A DNA stretch of 64,000 bases from Lacunisphaera sp. (GCA_009695095.1 SIBQ01000011.1:17582-81581), one strand, 5' to 3'. Shown: positions 37,089-47,020, counted from the first letter of the stretch. The notes: a model not told the origin generated them from the sequence alone. Numbers and translations are program-made.

Positions 37089-38564
37089 ATGAGTTCGCAT
37101 ATTTCAAACGTTCGTCCGCCGCCGGACAAACTTCTCACCGATCTCGCTGATTACGCGCTCAACGCGAAGATCACGAGCGGCGAGGCCTACGACACCGCCC
37201 GCTGGTGCCTCGTTGACACGCTCGCGTGTGGCATCATGGCCCTCGCCTACCCGGCCTGCACCAAGCTCCTCGGCCCGGTCGTCCCTGGCGCCTCCATCCA
37301 GCACGGCGCACGCGTCCCCGGCACACGCTACGAACTTGATCCTGTCGTCGCCGCCTTCAACATCGGCACCATCATCCGGTGGCTCGACTTCAACGACACC
37401 TGGCTCGCCGCCGAGTGGGGCCACCCCTCCGACAATCTCGGCGCCATCCTCGCCACCGCCGACTGGCTCTCCCGCAACGCCGCTGCCGGTACTCCTGTCT
37501 CTGCCTTCTCATCACTTGTCACTCGTCACTCATCACTAACGGTCAAGGACGTCCTGACTGCCATGATCAAGGCCCACGAGATCCAGGGCGTCCTCGCCCT
37601 TGAGAATTCCTTCAACCGCGTCGGCCTCGACCACGTCCTGCTCGTTCGCGTCGCCTCCACGGCCGTCACCACCGCGATGCTCGGCGGCACGCGCGAGCAG
37701 GTCATCAACGCCATTTCCCAAGCCTGGCTCGACGGCTCCGCGCTCCGCACCTACCGTCACGCGCCCAACACCGGCTCCCGCAAATCCTGGGCCGCCGGCG
37801 ACGCCACCAGCCGCGGCGTCCGCCTCGCCCTCATCGCCCTGACCGGCGAGATGGGCTATCCTTCGGCCCTCACCACCAAGACCTGGGGATTTCAAGATGT
37901 CTCCTTCAAGGGCAACCCGGTGAAGCTCGCCCGCCCGCTTGGCAGCTACGTCATGGAGCAGATCCTCTTCAAGATTTCCTTCCCCGCCGAGTTCCACGCG
38001 CAAACCGCTGTCGAATGCGCGATGCAGCTCCATCCGCTTGTGAATAAGCGCCTCAACCAGATTGAGCGCGTCGAGCTGACCACGCACGAGTCGGCCATCC
38101 GGATCATCGACAAGACCGGCCCGCTCCACAATCCCGCCGACCGCGACCACTGCCTCCAATATATGACGGCCATCGGGCTCATCTTCGGTGAGCTCACGGC
38201 CGACCACTACGAGGACAGGATCGCTGCCGACCCGCGCATCGACGCCCTCCGCGCCAAGATGACCGTCACCGAGGACAAGTCCTACTCGAAGGACTACCTC
38301 GACCCGGAAAAGCGCTCCATCGCCAACGCCGTGCAGATTTTCTTCCAGGACGGCTCCAAGACGGGAAAAATCGCCGTCGAATATCCCATCGGTCACCGCC
38401 GCCGGCGGAAGGAAGGTATCCCAGTCCTCCAGCAGAAAGCCTCCGGCGCCTTCACCGCTCATTACGGCGCCAAAAACACCGCCAAGCTGATGGAGCTCTT
38501 CGCTAACCGCGAACGCCTCGAGGCGATGCCCGTCCACGCCTTCGTCTCCCACTTCGCGAAGTGA
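37089..38564 (+). CDS. prpD: 2-methylcitrate dehydratase
   Basis: This 491-residue MmgE/PrpD-family enzyme dehydrates 2-methylcitrate to 2-methylaconitate. It has [76 protein letters not shown] and [19 protein letters not shown]. Between about residues 137 and 152 the protein contains [13 protein letters not shown], which is encoded by a repeat-like DNA tract (TCACTTGTCACTCGTCACTCATCACT, 37512-37537). This appears to be an in-frame insertion at a surface loop, since the reading frame is intact around it. Together with PrpB and PrpC it forms the methylcitrate cycle; no PrpF or AcnD gene is visible. Confidence 0.93.
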   Translation: MSSHISNVRPPPDKLLTDLADYALNAKITSGEAYDTARWCLVDTLACGIMALAYPACTKLLGPVVPGASIQHGARVPGTRYELDPVVAAFNIGTIIRWLDFNDTWLAAEWGHPSDNLGAILATADWLSRNAAAGTPVSAFSSLVTRHSSLTVKDVLTAMIKAHEIQGVLALENSFNRVGLDHVLLVRVASTAVTTAMLGGTREQVINAISQAWLDGSALRTYRHAPNTGSRKSWAAGDATSRGVRLALIALTGEMGYPSALTTKTWGFQDVSFKGNPVKLARPLGSYVMEQILFKISFPAEFHAQTAVECAMQLHPLVNKRLNQIERVELTTHESAIRIIDKTGPLHNPADRDHCLQYMTAIGLIFGELTADHYEDRIAADPRIDALRAKMTVTEDKSYSKDYLDPEKRSIANAVQIFFQDGSKTGKIAVEYPIGHRRRRKEGIPVLQQKASGAFTAHYGAKNTAKLMELFANRERLEAMPVHAFVSHFAK

Positions 38565-38790
38565 TATCGCAGCCTATCACGAACGAAGCTGAAAACTGAT
38601 TGCGCCATTTATAGCAGAACCTACTGGAGCTGTGGCCGATCTCCTCCCGACCTCGCGCTGGAAGCCCGCCCGGCCAATGTTATGGGAAACCGACACTCCA
38701 CCGTTGACGAGCGGGGCACACGCAGCGCTAGGTTACCTCCACATTGGCGACCACCCGGTCGCACCCGATTAATCCCATCCCGCTATAGCC

Positions 38791-39159
38791 ATGAAAAAAC
38801 TCCTCCTCTCTCTCCTCGTCACTGCCGGCCTGCTGGGCGCGGGTACGGCCTTCGCCGCCGCTTCGGCGCCAAAGACCATCGTCCACGTCGTCACCGTTTC
38901 CTGGAAGGCCGGCACCACGCCCGAGCAGATCCAGGCCGCACTCGACGGTGCCCAAGCCCTGCCCGCCCAATACAAGGGCATCACGCATGTGTGGACCAAG
39001 ACGGTCAAGGCCCAGGGCGACCGCACCCACGCCATCGTCATGGAATTTGCCGACGCGGAAGCGTTCAAAAATTACACCGACAGCGCCGCGCAGAAGGAGT
39101 GGTATAAGGTCTACCTGCCCATCCGCGAGCGCAGCACCACGTTCGACATCTCGAACTGA
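38791..39159 (+). CDS. Exported Dabb (stress-responsive alpha/beta barrel) protein
   Basis: This 122-residue protein starts with a signal peptide (KKLLLSLLVTAGLLGAGTAFA, cleaved after an AFA-like site). It continues with a Dabb domain: TIVHVVTVSWKAGTTPEQIQ, TKTVKAQGDRTHAIVMEFAD and YLPIRERSTTFD. Dabb proteins form small beta-barrel dimers; their function is mostly unknown. It stands alone, 226 bp after prpD in a stretch where I see no other gene. Confidence 0.82.
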   Translation: MKKLLLSLLVTAGLLGAGTAFAAASAPKTIVHVVTVSWKAGTTPEQIQAALDGAQALPAQYKGITHVWTKTVKAQGDRTHAIVMEFADAEAFKNYTDSAAQKEWYKVYLPIRERSTTFDISN

Positions 39160-39226
39160 GCTGCCAGCCCGACGCGCAACAATCGCGGGCCGCAGGTGAA
39201 CGGCGGCCCTATTTCCCCCGGTCTTT

Positions 39227-39257
39227 ATCCGTGCTCATCCGCGTAATCCGTGGTTAA
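39227..39257. repeat. ATCCGTG-type intergenic repeat, copy 1
   Basis: The sequence is built of the words ATCCGTGCTCATCCGCG and TAATCCGTGGTTAA. A related tract is at 40857-40883. Such tracts are a recurrent intergenic repeat type in this and related genomes. Confidence 0.5.
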
Positions 39258-39267
39258 TAATTCTTCC

Positions 39268-39450
39268 ATGAGCCGCGCCGCCCGGACTGTTCTCGTGTTT
39301 GGCGTCTACCTGATCGTCGTGGGCGTTGGCTTGGTCGTGATCCCCAACACCGTGCTGGGTCCGCTCGGGTTTCCGGCGAGTCACGAGATCTGGCCGCGCG
39401 TGGTTGGCGTGCTGGCGCTGTGCCTCAGCTACTACTACATCGCCGCGGCT
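39268..39450 (+). pseudogene. N-terminal remnant of a small membrane protein
   Basis: From ATG 39268 the frame encodes two hydrophobic helices (VLVFGVYLIVVGVGLVVIP and IWPRVVGVLALCLSYYYIAA) of the type seen in small uncharacterised membrane proteins of about 130 residues. After AAARTGHA the sequence becomes unrelated, and the frame ends at 39546 in low-complexity residues. The second half of the gene seems deleted and replaced by the end of a VOC-domain gene. Confidence 0.6.
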
Positions 39451-39688
39451 CGCACCGGTCACGCTCTGCCTCAACGCCCCCTCGCGGGCCCAGGATCCAA
39501 AGTGGAACTGGATGGGCTCGGCCTGCGTCGCCCTGGCGGTGGATGACGTGCCCGCCACCATCGCGCAGTGCCGGAAGCGCGGCGTGAAGATCCTCATCCC
39601 GCCGGTGGAAACGCGGGTCTGCTGGATCGCCGATCCGGCGGGCAACCGCTTCTGCCTGCACTCGCGCAAGGACGGCACCGCCGGTTGA
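39451..39688 (+). pseudogene. C-terminal remnant of a VOC/glyoxalase-family gene
   Basis: In a different frame from the membrane remnant, the residues NWMGSACVALAVDDVPATIA, QCRKRGVKIL and VCWIADPAGNRFCLHSRK form the second half of a vicinal-oxygen-chelate (glyoxalase-like) domain. They include the typical DPAGNRFCL strand. The stop is at 39686-39688. The first half and the start codon are missing. Confidence 0.6.
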
Positions 39689-39758
39689 GGATTGCCGCGG
39701 GACCCCCGCGCCTGCAGCCTGCCCAGGTCAGCTGACCCGATTTCACCGCCATGCCATT

Positions 39759-40391
39759 ATGAGCAACACCCTGGAAGCTTACCGGCATTCGGGAAAATTC
39801 AAATTCTCCGCCGTGGCGCTCTGCCTCGGTTCGGCCGCGGCTCTCGGCTTCCCGCTCGGGCTCGCCTACGCCTTCTTCATCGGCTGGGTGCCCTTCATCT
39901 ACTTCAACATGCTGGCCACGGTGGCCTACGGCCTCGCCTTCGGCTGGCTCGCAATCAAGACCCTGAAGTCGGGCCAGGTGAGCCATGACGGGCTCGCCGC
40001 GGGCTGCGGGCTGGCCGCCGGCCTCCTCGCGCTCTACTTCGAGTGGAGCGGCCATGTCCACATGCTTTACAAGGATGCGCCGTGGTTTCTCTGGCCGGAT
40101 CAGATCCTAGGGGCGATGTCCTCCCTTTATGAGCACGGTTCCTGGGGCATGCACAAAGGTGAGAATTTCACCGGCATCCCGCTGGCTCTGGTCTGGGTGG
40201 CCGAAGCCGGCCTCATCGTCGGCCTGGCGGCCTGGCTGCCCTATGCCTTCGTGAAGGACACGCCCTTCTGCGAGAAAACCCGGTGCTGGCTCGATGAGAA
40301 CAAGAAGATCGACGCCCTGGAGGCGGGATTATTAGTCCCGCGAGGCATGCGTATCGAAGCGGCCACCCGCGGGCTAACCTGTCGGCCGTAG
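39759..40391 (+). CDS. Membrane protein with a replaced C-terminus
   Basis: This 210-residue frame encodes about five hydrophobic helices (LGFPLGLAYAFFIGWVPFIY, ATVAYGLAFGWLAIKTL, LAAGCGLAAGLLALYFEW, and IPLALVWVAEAGLIVGLAAW). A cysteine-containing segment FCEKTRCWLDENKKIDALE follows. The remaining 25 residues (from about 40320) are encoded by repeat-like DNA: GCGGGA-TTATTAG-TCCCGC at 40322-40340 and the core of the 80-bp repeat at 40386. The protein therefore looks truncated. I do not recognise a named family, although the first 185 residues look like a normal membrane protein. Confidence 0.6.
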   Translation: MSNTLEAYRHSGKFKFSAVALCLGSAAALGFPLGLAYAFFIGWVPFIYFNMLATVAYGLAFGWLAIKTLKSGQVSHDGLAAGCGLAAGLLALYFEWSGHVHMLYKDAPWFLWPDQILGAMSSLYEHGSWGMHKGENFTGIPLALVWVAEAGLIVGLAAWLPYAFVKDTPFCEKTRCWLDENKKIDALEAGLLVPRGMRIEAATRGLTCRP

Positions 40392-40410
40392 CCTTGGCAA
40401 AGGCTGGTAG
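40386..40410. repeat. Dispersed repeat core, copy C
   Basis: CCGTAGCCTTGGCAAAGGCTGG matches the palindromic core of the 80-bp element (copies at 5457 and 60125) with one change. The flanking inverted ends are not clearly present. Confidence 0.6.
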
Positions 40411-40426
40411 CCCCACCGCTAAAAAA

Positions 40427-40695
40427 TCACTGCCGGGTCGGCGCGGTGAACGGCTTGCTGTTCACGACGACGTTTTCAGCACGCGGCTTTCCCCCGGCCC
40501 GGGCACGAGCCTCTCATCCGCAAGCTTCACGTCGACATTTTCCAGCGTGATGTCGCGCAACGGGTCGCCCCGCAGTGTGCCGAGCGTGCGATATTCGCCG
40601 CTGATGTTCCGGAGCGTGATGTCATTCAACGTGCGCTTCGGCGCCGGCAGCCCCTTCAGGTCGAAGAACTGGGTCCAAGGCGCCCTGTTCAGCAG
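40427..40695 (-). pseudogene. C-terminal remnant of a GH28 polygalacturonase
   Basis: The minus strand reads APWTQFFDLKGLPAPKRTL, then NDITLRNISGEYRTLG and LRDITLENVDVKLADERLV, repeated beta-helix coils typical of the end of a family 28 glycoside hydrolase. A one-base shift after PGPGE moves to the frame NVVVNSKPFTAPTRQ, which ends at 40427 as such enzymes do. The catalytic part is absent. It is a decayed fragment between the truncated membrane protein and asnS. Confidence 0.6.
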
Positions 40696-40856
40696 CCGGC
40701 CATCAGCAGCGGGGCGGCAAAGGAAACGGCACGGGCAAACGTCGTCACGGCTTTTCGAGCTGGGTGCTTTTTGCCCATGAGGCGTGAAGCGAAGCAAGGC
40801 GAGTTTCCTCCGGATGGAAAGACCGCAAAAGCGGCAGCCAAATTTCAGGCTTCTGC

Positions 40857-40883
40857 ATCCACGGTCATCCGTGTAATCGTGAT
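40857..40883. repeat. ATCCGTG-type intergenic repeat, copy 2
   Basis: ATCCACGGTCATCCGTGTAAT and the following TCGTGAT resemble the tract at 39227-39257. It lies just before the asnS start at 40899. Confidence 0.45.
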
Positions 40884-40898
40884 CACAACACCCCCAGC

Positions 40899-42296
40899 AT
40901 GCCCCGCACACTTGTCAAAGACGCCCTTAACGCCACCGGCCCGATGGAGGTTATATTGCTCCAAGGCTGGGTTCGCACCCGGCGCGACGCCAAGGCCTTT
41001 TCCTTCATCGAACTCAACGACGGTTCCTGCCTCAAGGGCCTGCAGGTTATCGTCGATGCCGCGCTGCCGGACTACGCACACATCACGAAGGCCAATACCG
41101 GCGCGTCGGTCGAAGTGCGCGGCCAGCTCGTTGCGTCGAAGGGCGCGGGCCAGAAATGGGAGGTCGTCGCAGAAAAATTCACCGTGCTCGGCGAGGCCGA
41201 CGCCACCTACCCGCTCCAGAAGAAGGGTCACTCGCTGGAGTTCCTGCGCGAGATCGCCCACCTGCGCCCGCGCTCCAACCTCTTCGGCGCCGTTTTCCGA
41301 GTGCGCAGCCGACTGGCCTACGCGGTGCACCAGTATTTCCAAGCGAAGGGCTTTTACTACGTGCACACGCCCATCATCACCGCCAGCGACGCCGAGGGAG
41401 CTGGCAACCTGTTCCGTGTCACGGCACTCGATCCATCGAATCCGCCCAAGGACGCGACGGGTGCCGTGGACTACGCGCAGGATTTCTTTGGCAAGAAGAC
41501 TTTTCTCACCGTCAGCGGCCAGCTCGAGAGCGAGATCTTCGCCACGGCGCTGAGCAACGTCTACACCTTTGGCCCGACCTTCCGCGCCGAGAACTCCCAC
41601 ACCTCGCGCCACGCCGCCGAGTTCTGGATGATCGAGCCCGAGGTCGCGTTCTGCGACCTGCACGGCGACATGGATCTCGCCGAGGAATTCGTGAAATATC
41701 TCATCCGCGACGCCAAGGAGCATTGCGCCGCCGACTTGGAGTTCTTCTCCAAATTCGTGGACAAGGAACTGCTCGCCCGGCTCGACTTCGTGCTCGAGCG
41801 GCCGTTCCAGCGCTGCAGCTACACCGAGGCGGTCGAGATTCTTACCAAGAGCGGTAAGCGGTGGGAGCATCCCGTCGCGTGGGGCGACAACCTCCAGTCG
41901 GAGCATGAGCGTTTCCTCACCGAGGAGCACTTCAAGTGCCCGGTTACGGTCTACAACTACCCGCGCGCGATCAAGGCGTTCTACATGCGCTTGACCGACG
42001 GCGACGCGCCGGACCGCCAGACCGTCGCCGCGATGGATTTGCTGGTGCCCGGCATCGGCGAAATCATCGGCGGCAGCCAGCGCGAGGAGCGTCTCGATCA
42101 GCTCAAGGAAGGCATGACGTTCCACCATCTCGATGAGAAAGCCTACTGGTGGTATCTCGACTTGCGCCGCTATGGCAGCGTGCCGCATGCGGGCTTCGGC
42201 CTCGGCTTCGAGCGGATGTTGATGTTTGTGACCGGCGTCGCGAACATCCGCGACGTCATCCCGTTCGCCCGCACGCCCGGCGCGGCGGAATTCTGA
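40899..42296 (+). CDS. asnS: Asparaginyl-tRNA synthetase
   Basis: This 465-residue class IIb synthetase charges tRNA-Asn in the cytoplasm. An N-terminal OB-fold binds the anticodon ([20 protein letters not shown]). The catalytic domain has motif 1 near [17 protein letters not shown], motif 2 at [20 protein letters not shown] and motif 3 at [17 protein letters not shown]. The segment [13 protein letters not shown] is typical of AsnS. Start and length are standard. The gene is convergent with an acyl-CoA dehydrogenase whose uninterrupted frame runs 41 bases into its 3' end. Confidence 0.96.
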   Translation: MPRTLVKDALNATGPMEVILLQGWVRTRRDAKAFSFIELNDGSCLKGLQVIVDAALPDYAHITKANTGASVEVRGQLVASKGAGQKWEVVAEKFTVLGEADATYPLQKKGHSLEFLREIAHLRPRSNLFGAVFRVRSRLAYAVHQYFQAKGFYYVHTPIITASDAEGAGNLFRVTALDPSNPPKDATGAVDYAQDFFGKKTFLTVSGQLESEIFATALSNVYTFGPTFRAENSHTSRHAAEFWMIEPEVAFCDLHGDMDLAEEFVKYLIRDAKEHCAADLEFFSKFVDKELLARLDFVLERPFQRCSYTEAVEILTKSGKRWEHPVAWGDNLQSEHERFLTEEHFKCPVTVYNYPRAIKAFYMRLTDGDAPDRQTVAAMDLLVPGIGEIIGGSQREERLDQLKEGMTFHHLDEKAYWWYLDLRRYGSVPHAGFGLGFERMLMFVTGVANIRDVIPFARTPGAAEF

Positions 42297-43548
42297 GCGG
42301 CCCGGCGCTTTCCCCGGCTCCTGCTACCCGCCTGCAGCCACGCCCCCTTGCCCTACTTCTTCGCCAGGACCTGCTCCGCGAGGCCGTCATCTCCGCCTCC
42401 TTGTGCAGCGTGCGGCTGATGATGAAACGCTGCACCTCGCTCGAGCCCTCACCGATCTCGCACAGCCGGGCGTCGCGCCAGTAGCGCTCGACGAATGTGT
42501 CGCGGGTGTAGCCCCAGCTGCCGCAAATCTGCAGGCAGCGGTTGCAGGCGCGCGAGGCGACCTCGGAGGCGTAGAGCTTGGCGATGGAGCCCTCAAGGGT
42601 ATGGCACTGCCCGCGGTCGGACATGACGGCGGCCTGAAGCAAGAGCGCCTCTGCGGCGCGCAGCTCAACCTCGCAGTCGGCCAGCATGAACTGCAGCGCC
42701 TGGAATTGCGCGATGCGCTTGCCGAATTGTTTGCGCGTCAGCATGCGCTGCTGGGCGATCTCCATCGCGGCGCGGCCGAGGCCGAGCGACATGCCGACGA
42801 TGCCCAGCCGGCCGATGTCGAGGCAGGCGAGCGCGGCGTTCTGGCCCTTGCCGCGCACGCCGATCAGCTCGCCGCTCACCTTTTCCAGCTTCAGCTCGCT
42901 CGTGTTGCTCGGACAGACGCCGGCGGTGGGAACCTTCCGGACTTTCGTCGCACCGGCGCTGTTGATCCAGTAGGCGGAGAATTCCTTGCGGCCCTTCTCG
43001 TCCACGCCGCTGACCGCCATGACAATCATGCGGTCGGAGTGGTTGCCCATCGTGATGTAGGTCTTGTGGCCGTTCAACTCCCAGATGCCGTCAGGCTGCA
43101 ACGTGGCCGCGGTAGTGACGCCGCTGGTGTCGGATCCGGCGTTGGGCTCGGTGAGCGCCCACGCGACCATCCAGTCACCGTTGAGGACGCTGGGAAAAAT
43201 CTTCTTCTTCAACTCTTCGCTCGCGAAATGGAGCGGGTGGCCGACGCAGAGCGCGTTGTGCGCGGCGAGGTTCATCGCGAACGCCCCGCAGTGCCGCGCC
43301 AGCTCCTCGATGGTCAGCGCGTAGCAGAGTTTGCCGAAGCCCTGGCCGCCGACGCTCACGGGCGCCATGACGCCCATCAGGCCGGCGCGGCCCGCCTTGG
43401 TGAACAGATCGCGCGGCAGCTCCTCCGTCTCCTCCCACTCAGTCGCGTGCGGCGCGATTTCCCTGGCGCAGAAGTCGGCTACCTTTCTCAGGAAGGCGAG
43501 TTCCTCCGCCTTGAGGTGGTCGTAATAGAGCGAATGGGTATGAAGCAT
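42256..43548 (-). CDS. Acyl-CoA dehydrogenase, probably short or branched-chain
   Basis: This flavoprotein removes two hydrogens from an acyl-CoA. From ATG 43548 it shows [19 protein letters not shown], the signature [68 protein letters not shown] and the FAD-contact [15 protein letters not shown]. The last 40 residues are basic and run antisense into asnS. In another frame the sequence after RTLHKE reads [14 protein letters not shown] and stops at 42353, giving a normal length near 398. A one-base indel near 42389-42400 is therefore likely. The context, next to acyl-CoA mutase, 2-oxoacid dehydrogenase and hydratase genes, favours isobutyryl- or 2-methylbutyryl-CoA as substrate; this is inference. 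Confidence 0.88.
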   Translation of the reverse strand: MLHTHSLYYDHLKAEELAFLRKVADFCAREIAPHATEWEETEELPRDLFTKAGRAGLMGVMAPVSVGGQGFGKLCYALTIEELARHCGAFAMNLAAHNALCVGHPLHFASEELKKKIFPSVLNGDWMVAWALTEPNAGSDTSGVTTAATLQPDGIWELNGHKTYITMGNHSDRMIVMAVSGVDEKGRKEFSAYWINSAGATKVRKVPTAGVCPSNTSELKLEKVSGELIGVRGKGQNAALACLDIGRLGIVGMSLGLGRAAMEIAQQRMLTRKQFGKRIAQFQALQFMLADCEVELRAAEALLLQAAVMSDRGQCHTLEGSIAKLYASEVASRACNRCLQICGSWGYTRDTFVERYWRDARLCEIGEGSSEVQRFIISRTLHKEAEMTASRSRSWRRSRARGRGCRRVAGAGESAGPLRIPPRRACGRTG

Positions 43549-43710
43549 GGCGAAAGGTTGGCTGGAATCTAAGCCCGGCCTTCCGCCGTGCAAGCGCGCA
43601 CCGGGCCCCGGCCGGGCCATTACGCTAAAAGGCGGATATAAGCCCCGGTGGCGCCGGTCGGTCCGCTCAGCCATTGCGCCCGGCGCATTCCTCCCCATCT
43701 TTCAAAGTTC

Positions 43711-44949
43711 ATGTCCGCTGCCAAAACCACCCGTCCCACCGTCCCGCTCCGCATCCTGACCGCGGTGCCGGTGTGCGACGGACACGACAGCGCCGTCACC
43801 ACCATCAATATCGAGCTGGCCCGCCACGGCATCGAAGTCATTTATCTCGGCTACCACCAGGCCGCGTCGGCCATCGTCCGCGCTGCCATCCAGGAGGACG
43901 TGAATGTCGTCGGCCTCTCGTCTTACAACGGCGGGCACATCGTCTTCTTCAAGGAGGTCGTCGACCAATTAACGAAACTCGGCAGCGGCGACATCCCCGT
44001 TTTCGGCGGCGGAGGCGGCACGATCACCAAGGCTGACGAGCGCGTGATGAAGCGCCAGGGGACCGACTGCATCTATTTTGCCGGCACGTCACTTGACACG
44101 ATGGTGGCCGAGATCAAGCGCAACTATGGCCTCGTGGCGAAGCCCCGCGCCCGGTTCAAGGGCGACCGCGCCCTCGCCCGGGCCATCACGATCGCGGAGA
44201 CTGAATCCCTGGAGGCGCGGCGACCCCGCCGCGCAGGCTCCGCGGGCGAGGTCGCCCGCGCTCCAAAGAAAAAACCCTTCGTCGTCGGCGTCGCCGGTCC
44301 CGGTGGGGCGGGGAAATCCACGCTCATCGACGAACTCACATCGCGCTTTCTCCGGAATAATTCCGCCGGCCGGATCGCCCTCCTCGCGAACGACCCGTCG
44401 CATCCCGACACCGGCGGCGCCATCCTCGGCGACCGCGTGTCCGCCATCTACTCGCAGGACGACCGCGTGTTCTTCCGCTCGCTCGCGACCCGCGGCAGTC
44501 TCACCGGCCTTTCCGCCGCCGCGCCGGCCGCCATCGATATTTTGAAAAACTCCGGCGAGTTCGATCTCATCCTCGTCGAGTCGGTCGGCGTCGGCCAGGA
44601 GAGCGACCCGTTCCGGATTTTAGGAAAAGGGCCACCGCTTGTCGACGCGACGCTCTTCGTGCTCGCGCCTTATTACGGCGGCCGCATCCAGCTTCAGAAA
44701 ATCGCCCTGCTCGCTGGCGCCGACCTCGTCGCGCTCAACAAATGCGACCACCCCATGGCGCACACCGCCAGGGCCGAGATCCAGGCCCGGCTCGACCAGA
44801 ACAGCAAGAACCAGAAACTCCACGCCACCACCGCGGCGAAACATTTTGATCTCGGCGTCGACGCGCTTTTCGCCGCCATCGCCCGGCGGGGGCATCTGCC
44901 GGTTTCCGCGGGGGGAGAGAAAGCCTGCTCGACGGCGGATCCCCTATGA
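43711..44949 (+). CDS. B12-binding plus MeaB-like GTPase subunit of an IcmF-type mutase
   Basis: The 412-residue protein has a cobalamin-binding domain at about residues 12-140. Its histidine motif is VCDGHDSAVTTINIELARHG, the DGHDxA variant seen in IcmF rather than DxHxxG. The lower axial His is part of it, and VFGGGGGTIT comes later. From about 190 follows a G3E-family GTPase domain with P-loop GVAGPGGAGKST, LVESVGVGQESD and the base motif ALNKCD. In IcmF proteins these two domains and the mutase domain form one chain; here the mutase is a separate gene overlapping by ATGA (44946-44949). The GTPase is expected to guard cofactor loading. ATG 43711 directly precedes the B12 domain. Confidence 0.88.
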   Translation: MSAAKTTRPTVPLRILTAVPVCDGHDSAVTTINIELARHGIEVIYLGYHQAASAIVRAAIQEDVNVVGLSSYNGGHIVFFKEVVDQLTKLGSGDIPVFGGGGGTITKADERVMKRQGTDCIYFAGTSLDTMVAEIKRNYGLVAKPRARFKGDRALARAITIAETESLEARRPRRAGSAGEVARAPKKKPFVVGVAGPGGAGKSTLIDELTSRFLRNNSAGRIALLANDPSHPDTGGAILGDRVSAIYSQDDRVFFRSLATRGSLTGLSAAAPAAIDILKNSGEFDLILVESVGVGQESDPFRILGKGPPLVDATLFVLAPYYGGRIQLQKIALLAGADLVALNKCDHPMAHTARAEIQARLDQNSKNQKLHATTAAKHFDLGVDALFAAIARRGHLPVSAGGEKACSTADPL

Positions 44950-46691
44950 GCCAGCTCGGAAAAATCGCCGACTCAGTCGACGCCTACAATGCCCACGTGA
45001 TCGCCGAGGTGGCGCGTGCCCGCACTGACTCCAAATTCGCCGCCGATCTCCGCGCCCGCTGGGCCAAGATCCACGAGACGGTCGACTGGACCGTGTCGCC
45101 CACCGGCACGCCCCTGCCCCGGCTTGCGCTCCCGCAGACCGACGACCCCGGTGTCATCGCCGAGTATCTGTTCGGCCAAGGCCTGCCCGGCGGATTCCCC
45201 TACGCCAACGCCGCCTACCGCGAGATGTATCTCAACCGGCTGACCGGCACAGGCGAGGAGCCGATGCGCCTTTTCGCCGGCCTCGGGCTCGCCGAGGACA
45301 CCAATGCCCGCTTCCACTACCTCGGCACGCACCAAAAAAGCCTTCGCCTTTCCACCGCGTTCGACGGTCCGACGCTCTACGGTCTCGACTCTGATCACGA
45401 GGGCGTGCTCGGCAAGGTCGGTGAGGGCGGGGTGGCGATCGACACCGTCGAGGACATGACGCGGCTCTTCGCCGGCTTCGACCTCACGCGCAAAGACGCC
45501 TCGGTCTCGATGACGATGAATGCGCCCGCGCCGATGATCCTCGCGATGTTCATCGCCGCCGCGAAGCGCCGTTTCGGCCCCGGTTGCGCACCCAACCTCC
45601 GCGGCACCATCCAGGCCGACATGCTCAAGGAAGTGCAGGCTCAAAACGAGGTCATCTTCCCCATCGATGCCTCGCTCCGCTTCCTCTGCGACATGATTGA
45701 GTGGTGCGTGCCGAACATGCCGCGCTGGTATCCCGTCTCCATCTCCGGTTACCACATCGCCGAGGCCGGGGCCACGCCCGTGCAGCAGGCCGCGTTCACC
45801 CTTTCCAACGGCTTCACCTACACCGGGCTGCTCAAGGCGCGCGGGGCCGACGTCAACAAATTCGGCCCGCGCCTGTCCTTCTTCCTCGATTGTGGGCTCG
45901 ACGTGGAATACCTCGTGCTCGGCCGCGTCTGCCGCCGCATCTGGGCCATCGGCATGAAGGAGGTCTTCGGCGCCGGCCCCAAGGCGCAGATCCTCAAGCT
46001 CCACACCCAGACCTCCGGCCGCTCGCTTATCGCCGCCGAGTTCCAGAACAACCTCACGCGCACGGCCGTCGAGCTGATGCTCTCCTACATGAATTACACC
46101 AATTCATGCCACTCCAACTCCGCCGACGAGCCCTTCACCACGCCCACCGAGAGATACGCCACCCTCGCCTCGCACGGCCAGTCCATCATCATGGAGGAGT
46201 CCGGCGTGTTCAAACACATGATGAACATGTTCGGCGGCGCGCCCGGCCTGCTGATTTTGGAAAAGCAGGTCGAGAAGGCCATCCTCGAGGTGTTCCGCGA
46301 GATGGACACCCTCGGCGGCGTCCTCCCGGCGCAGGAGCAGCGCTACCAGCGCAGCAAGATCCAGGAAGCCGGCCACAACTACGAGAAACAGATCTACGCC
46401 GGCGCCCGGCCCATCATCGGCCTCAACAAATACAAGTCCGACGAGCCGATGCCGAGCGTCCCACTCGCCCGCACCTCGCCGATAAAGCAGCGTCTGCAAG
46501 TCGAGCGCCTCCTAGCTTTCAAAAAGAAGAACGCCAAGAAAGCCCCCACCGCCCTGCATAAATTGGAAAACGTCGCCCGCTCCGGCGGCAACGTTTTTAG
46601 CGAACTCGTCCACACTGTCGAAGTCTGCTCCCTCGGCCAGATCACCGCGTGCCTGACCAATGTCGTCGGCAAGTTCCGACCAATGGTGTAG
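44946..46691 (+). CDS. Acyl-CoA mutase large subunit, IcmF-like
   Basis: This 581-residue substrate-binding subunit of an adenosylcobalamin-dependent mutase interconverts branched and linear acyl-CoAs. It has GLPGGFPYANAAYREM in the substrate loop, RLSTAFDGPTLYGLDSD, VSMTMNAPAPMILAMF, YPVSISGYHIAEAGATPVQQ, LHTQTSGRSLIAAEF and SCHSNSADEPFTTPTERYA. The QTSGRSL and DExxTTPTE combination is that of isobutyryl-CoA mutase fused (IcmF) proteins rather than classical methylmalonyl-CoA mutase. It lacks a B12 domain, which is in the overlapping upstream gene. Whether the natural substrate is isobutyryl-CoA, pivalyl-CoA or another acyl-CoA cannot be fixed from sequence alone. Confidence 0.9.
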   Translation: MSQLGKIADSVDAYNAHVIAEVARARTDSKFAADLRARWAKIHETVDWTVSPTGTPLPRLALPQTDDPGVIAEYLFGQGLPGGFPYANAAYREMYLNRLTGTGEEPMRLFAGLGLAEDTNARFHYLGTHQKSLRLSTAFDGPTLYGLDSDHEGVLGKVGEGGVAIDTVEDMTRLFAGFDLTRKDASVSMTMNAPAPMILAMFIAAAKRRFGPGCAPNLRGTIQADMLKEVQAQNEVIFPIDASLRFLCDMIEWCVPNMPRWYPVSISGYHIAEAGATPVQQAAFTLSNGFTYTGLLKARGADVNKFGPRLSFFLDCGLDVEYLVLGRVCRRIWAIGMKEVFGAGPKAQILKLHTQTSGRSLIAAEFQNNLTRTAVELMLSYMNYTNSCHSNSADEPFTTPTERYATLASHGQSIIMEESGVFKHMMNMFGGAPGLLILEKQVEKAILEVFREMDTLGGVLPAQEQRYQRSKIQEAGHNYEKQIYAGARPIIGLNKYKSDEPMPSVPLARTSPIKQRLQVERLLAFKKKNAKKAPTALHKLENVARSGGNVFSELVHTVEVCSLGQITACLTNVVGKFRPMV

Positions 46692-46705
46692 TAACAATCG
46701 CCCTC

Positions 46706-47020
46706 GTGAATCCCCCTGCCCCCACGAACGCCCTGCTCGAACGCTGTCAAGAAGTAGCGCAGCAGGAGGCCATCTTGAGGGAAGGTGGTGGACCTGACGG
46801 ACTCGCTCGTCAGCACAAACTTGGGCGGCTTTTCGTCCGCGAGCGCATCGCCGCGCTCATCGACGACCCGGCTACCTTCCTCGAAACTGGCCTCTGGGCC
46901 GCGCACGGCATGTATGCTGATTGGGACAAGTTCCCCGCGGCGAGTGTCGTCACCGGCATCGCGGACATCGCGGGGCATACATGCATGATCGTCGCCAACG
47001 ATGCCACCGTGAAGGCCGGC
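46706..47020 (+). pseudogene. N-terminal remnant of an acyl-CoA carboxylase carboxyltransferase
   Basis: From GTG 46706 the frame reads NPPAPTNALLERCQEVAQ, then HKLGRLFVRERIAALIDDPA, GLWAAHGMYADWDKFPAASV and GHTCMIVANDATVKAG. This is the first 105 residues of a propionyl/methylcrotonyl-CoA carboxylase beta subunit (normally 510-540 residues). At about 47020 similarity stops within the oxyanion region, and the frame continues into unrelated residues to 47071. The position after the mutase gene fits a propionyl-CoA carboxylase. The gene is clearly truncated by a deletion or rearrangement. Confidence 0.75.
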
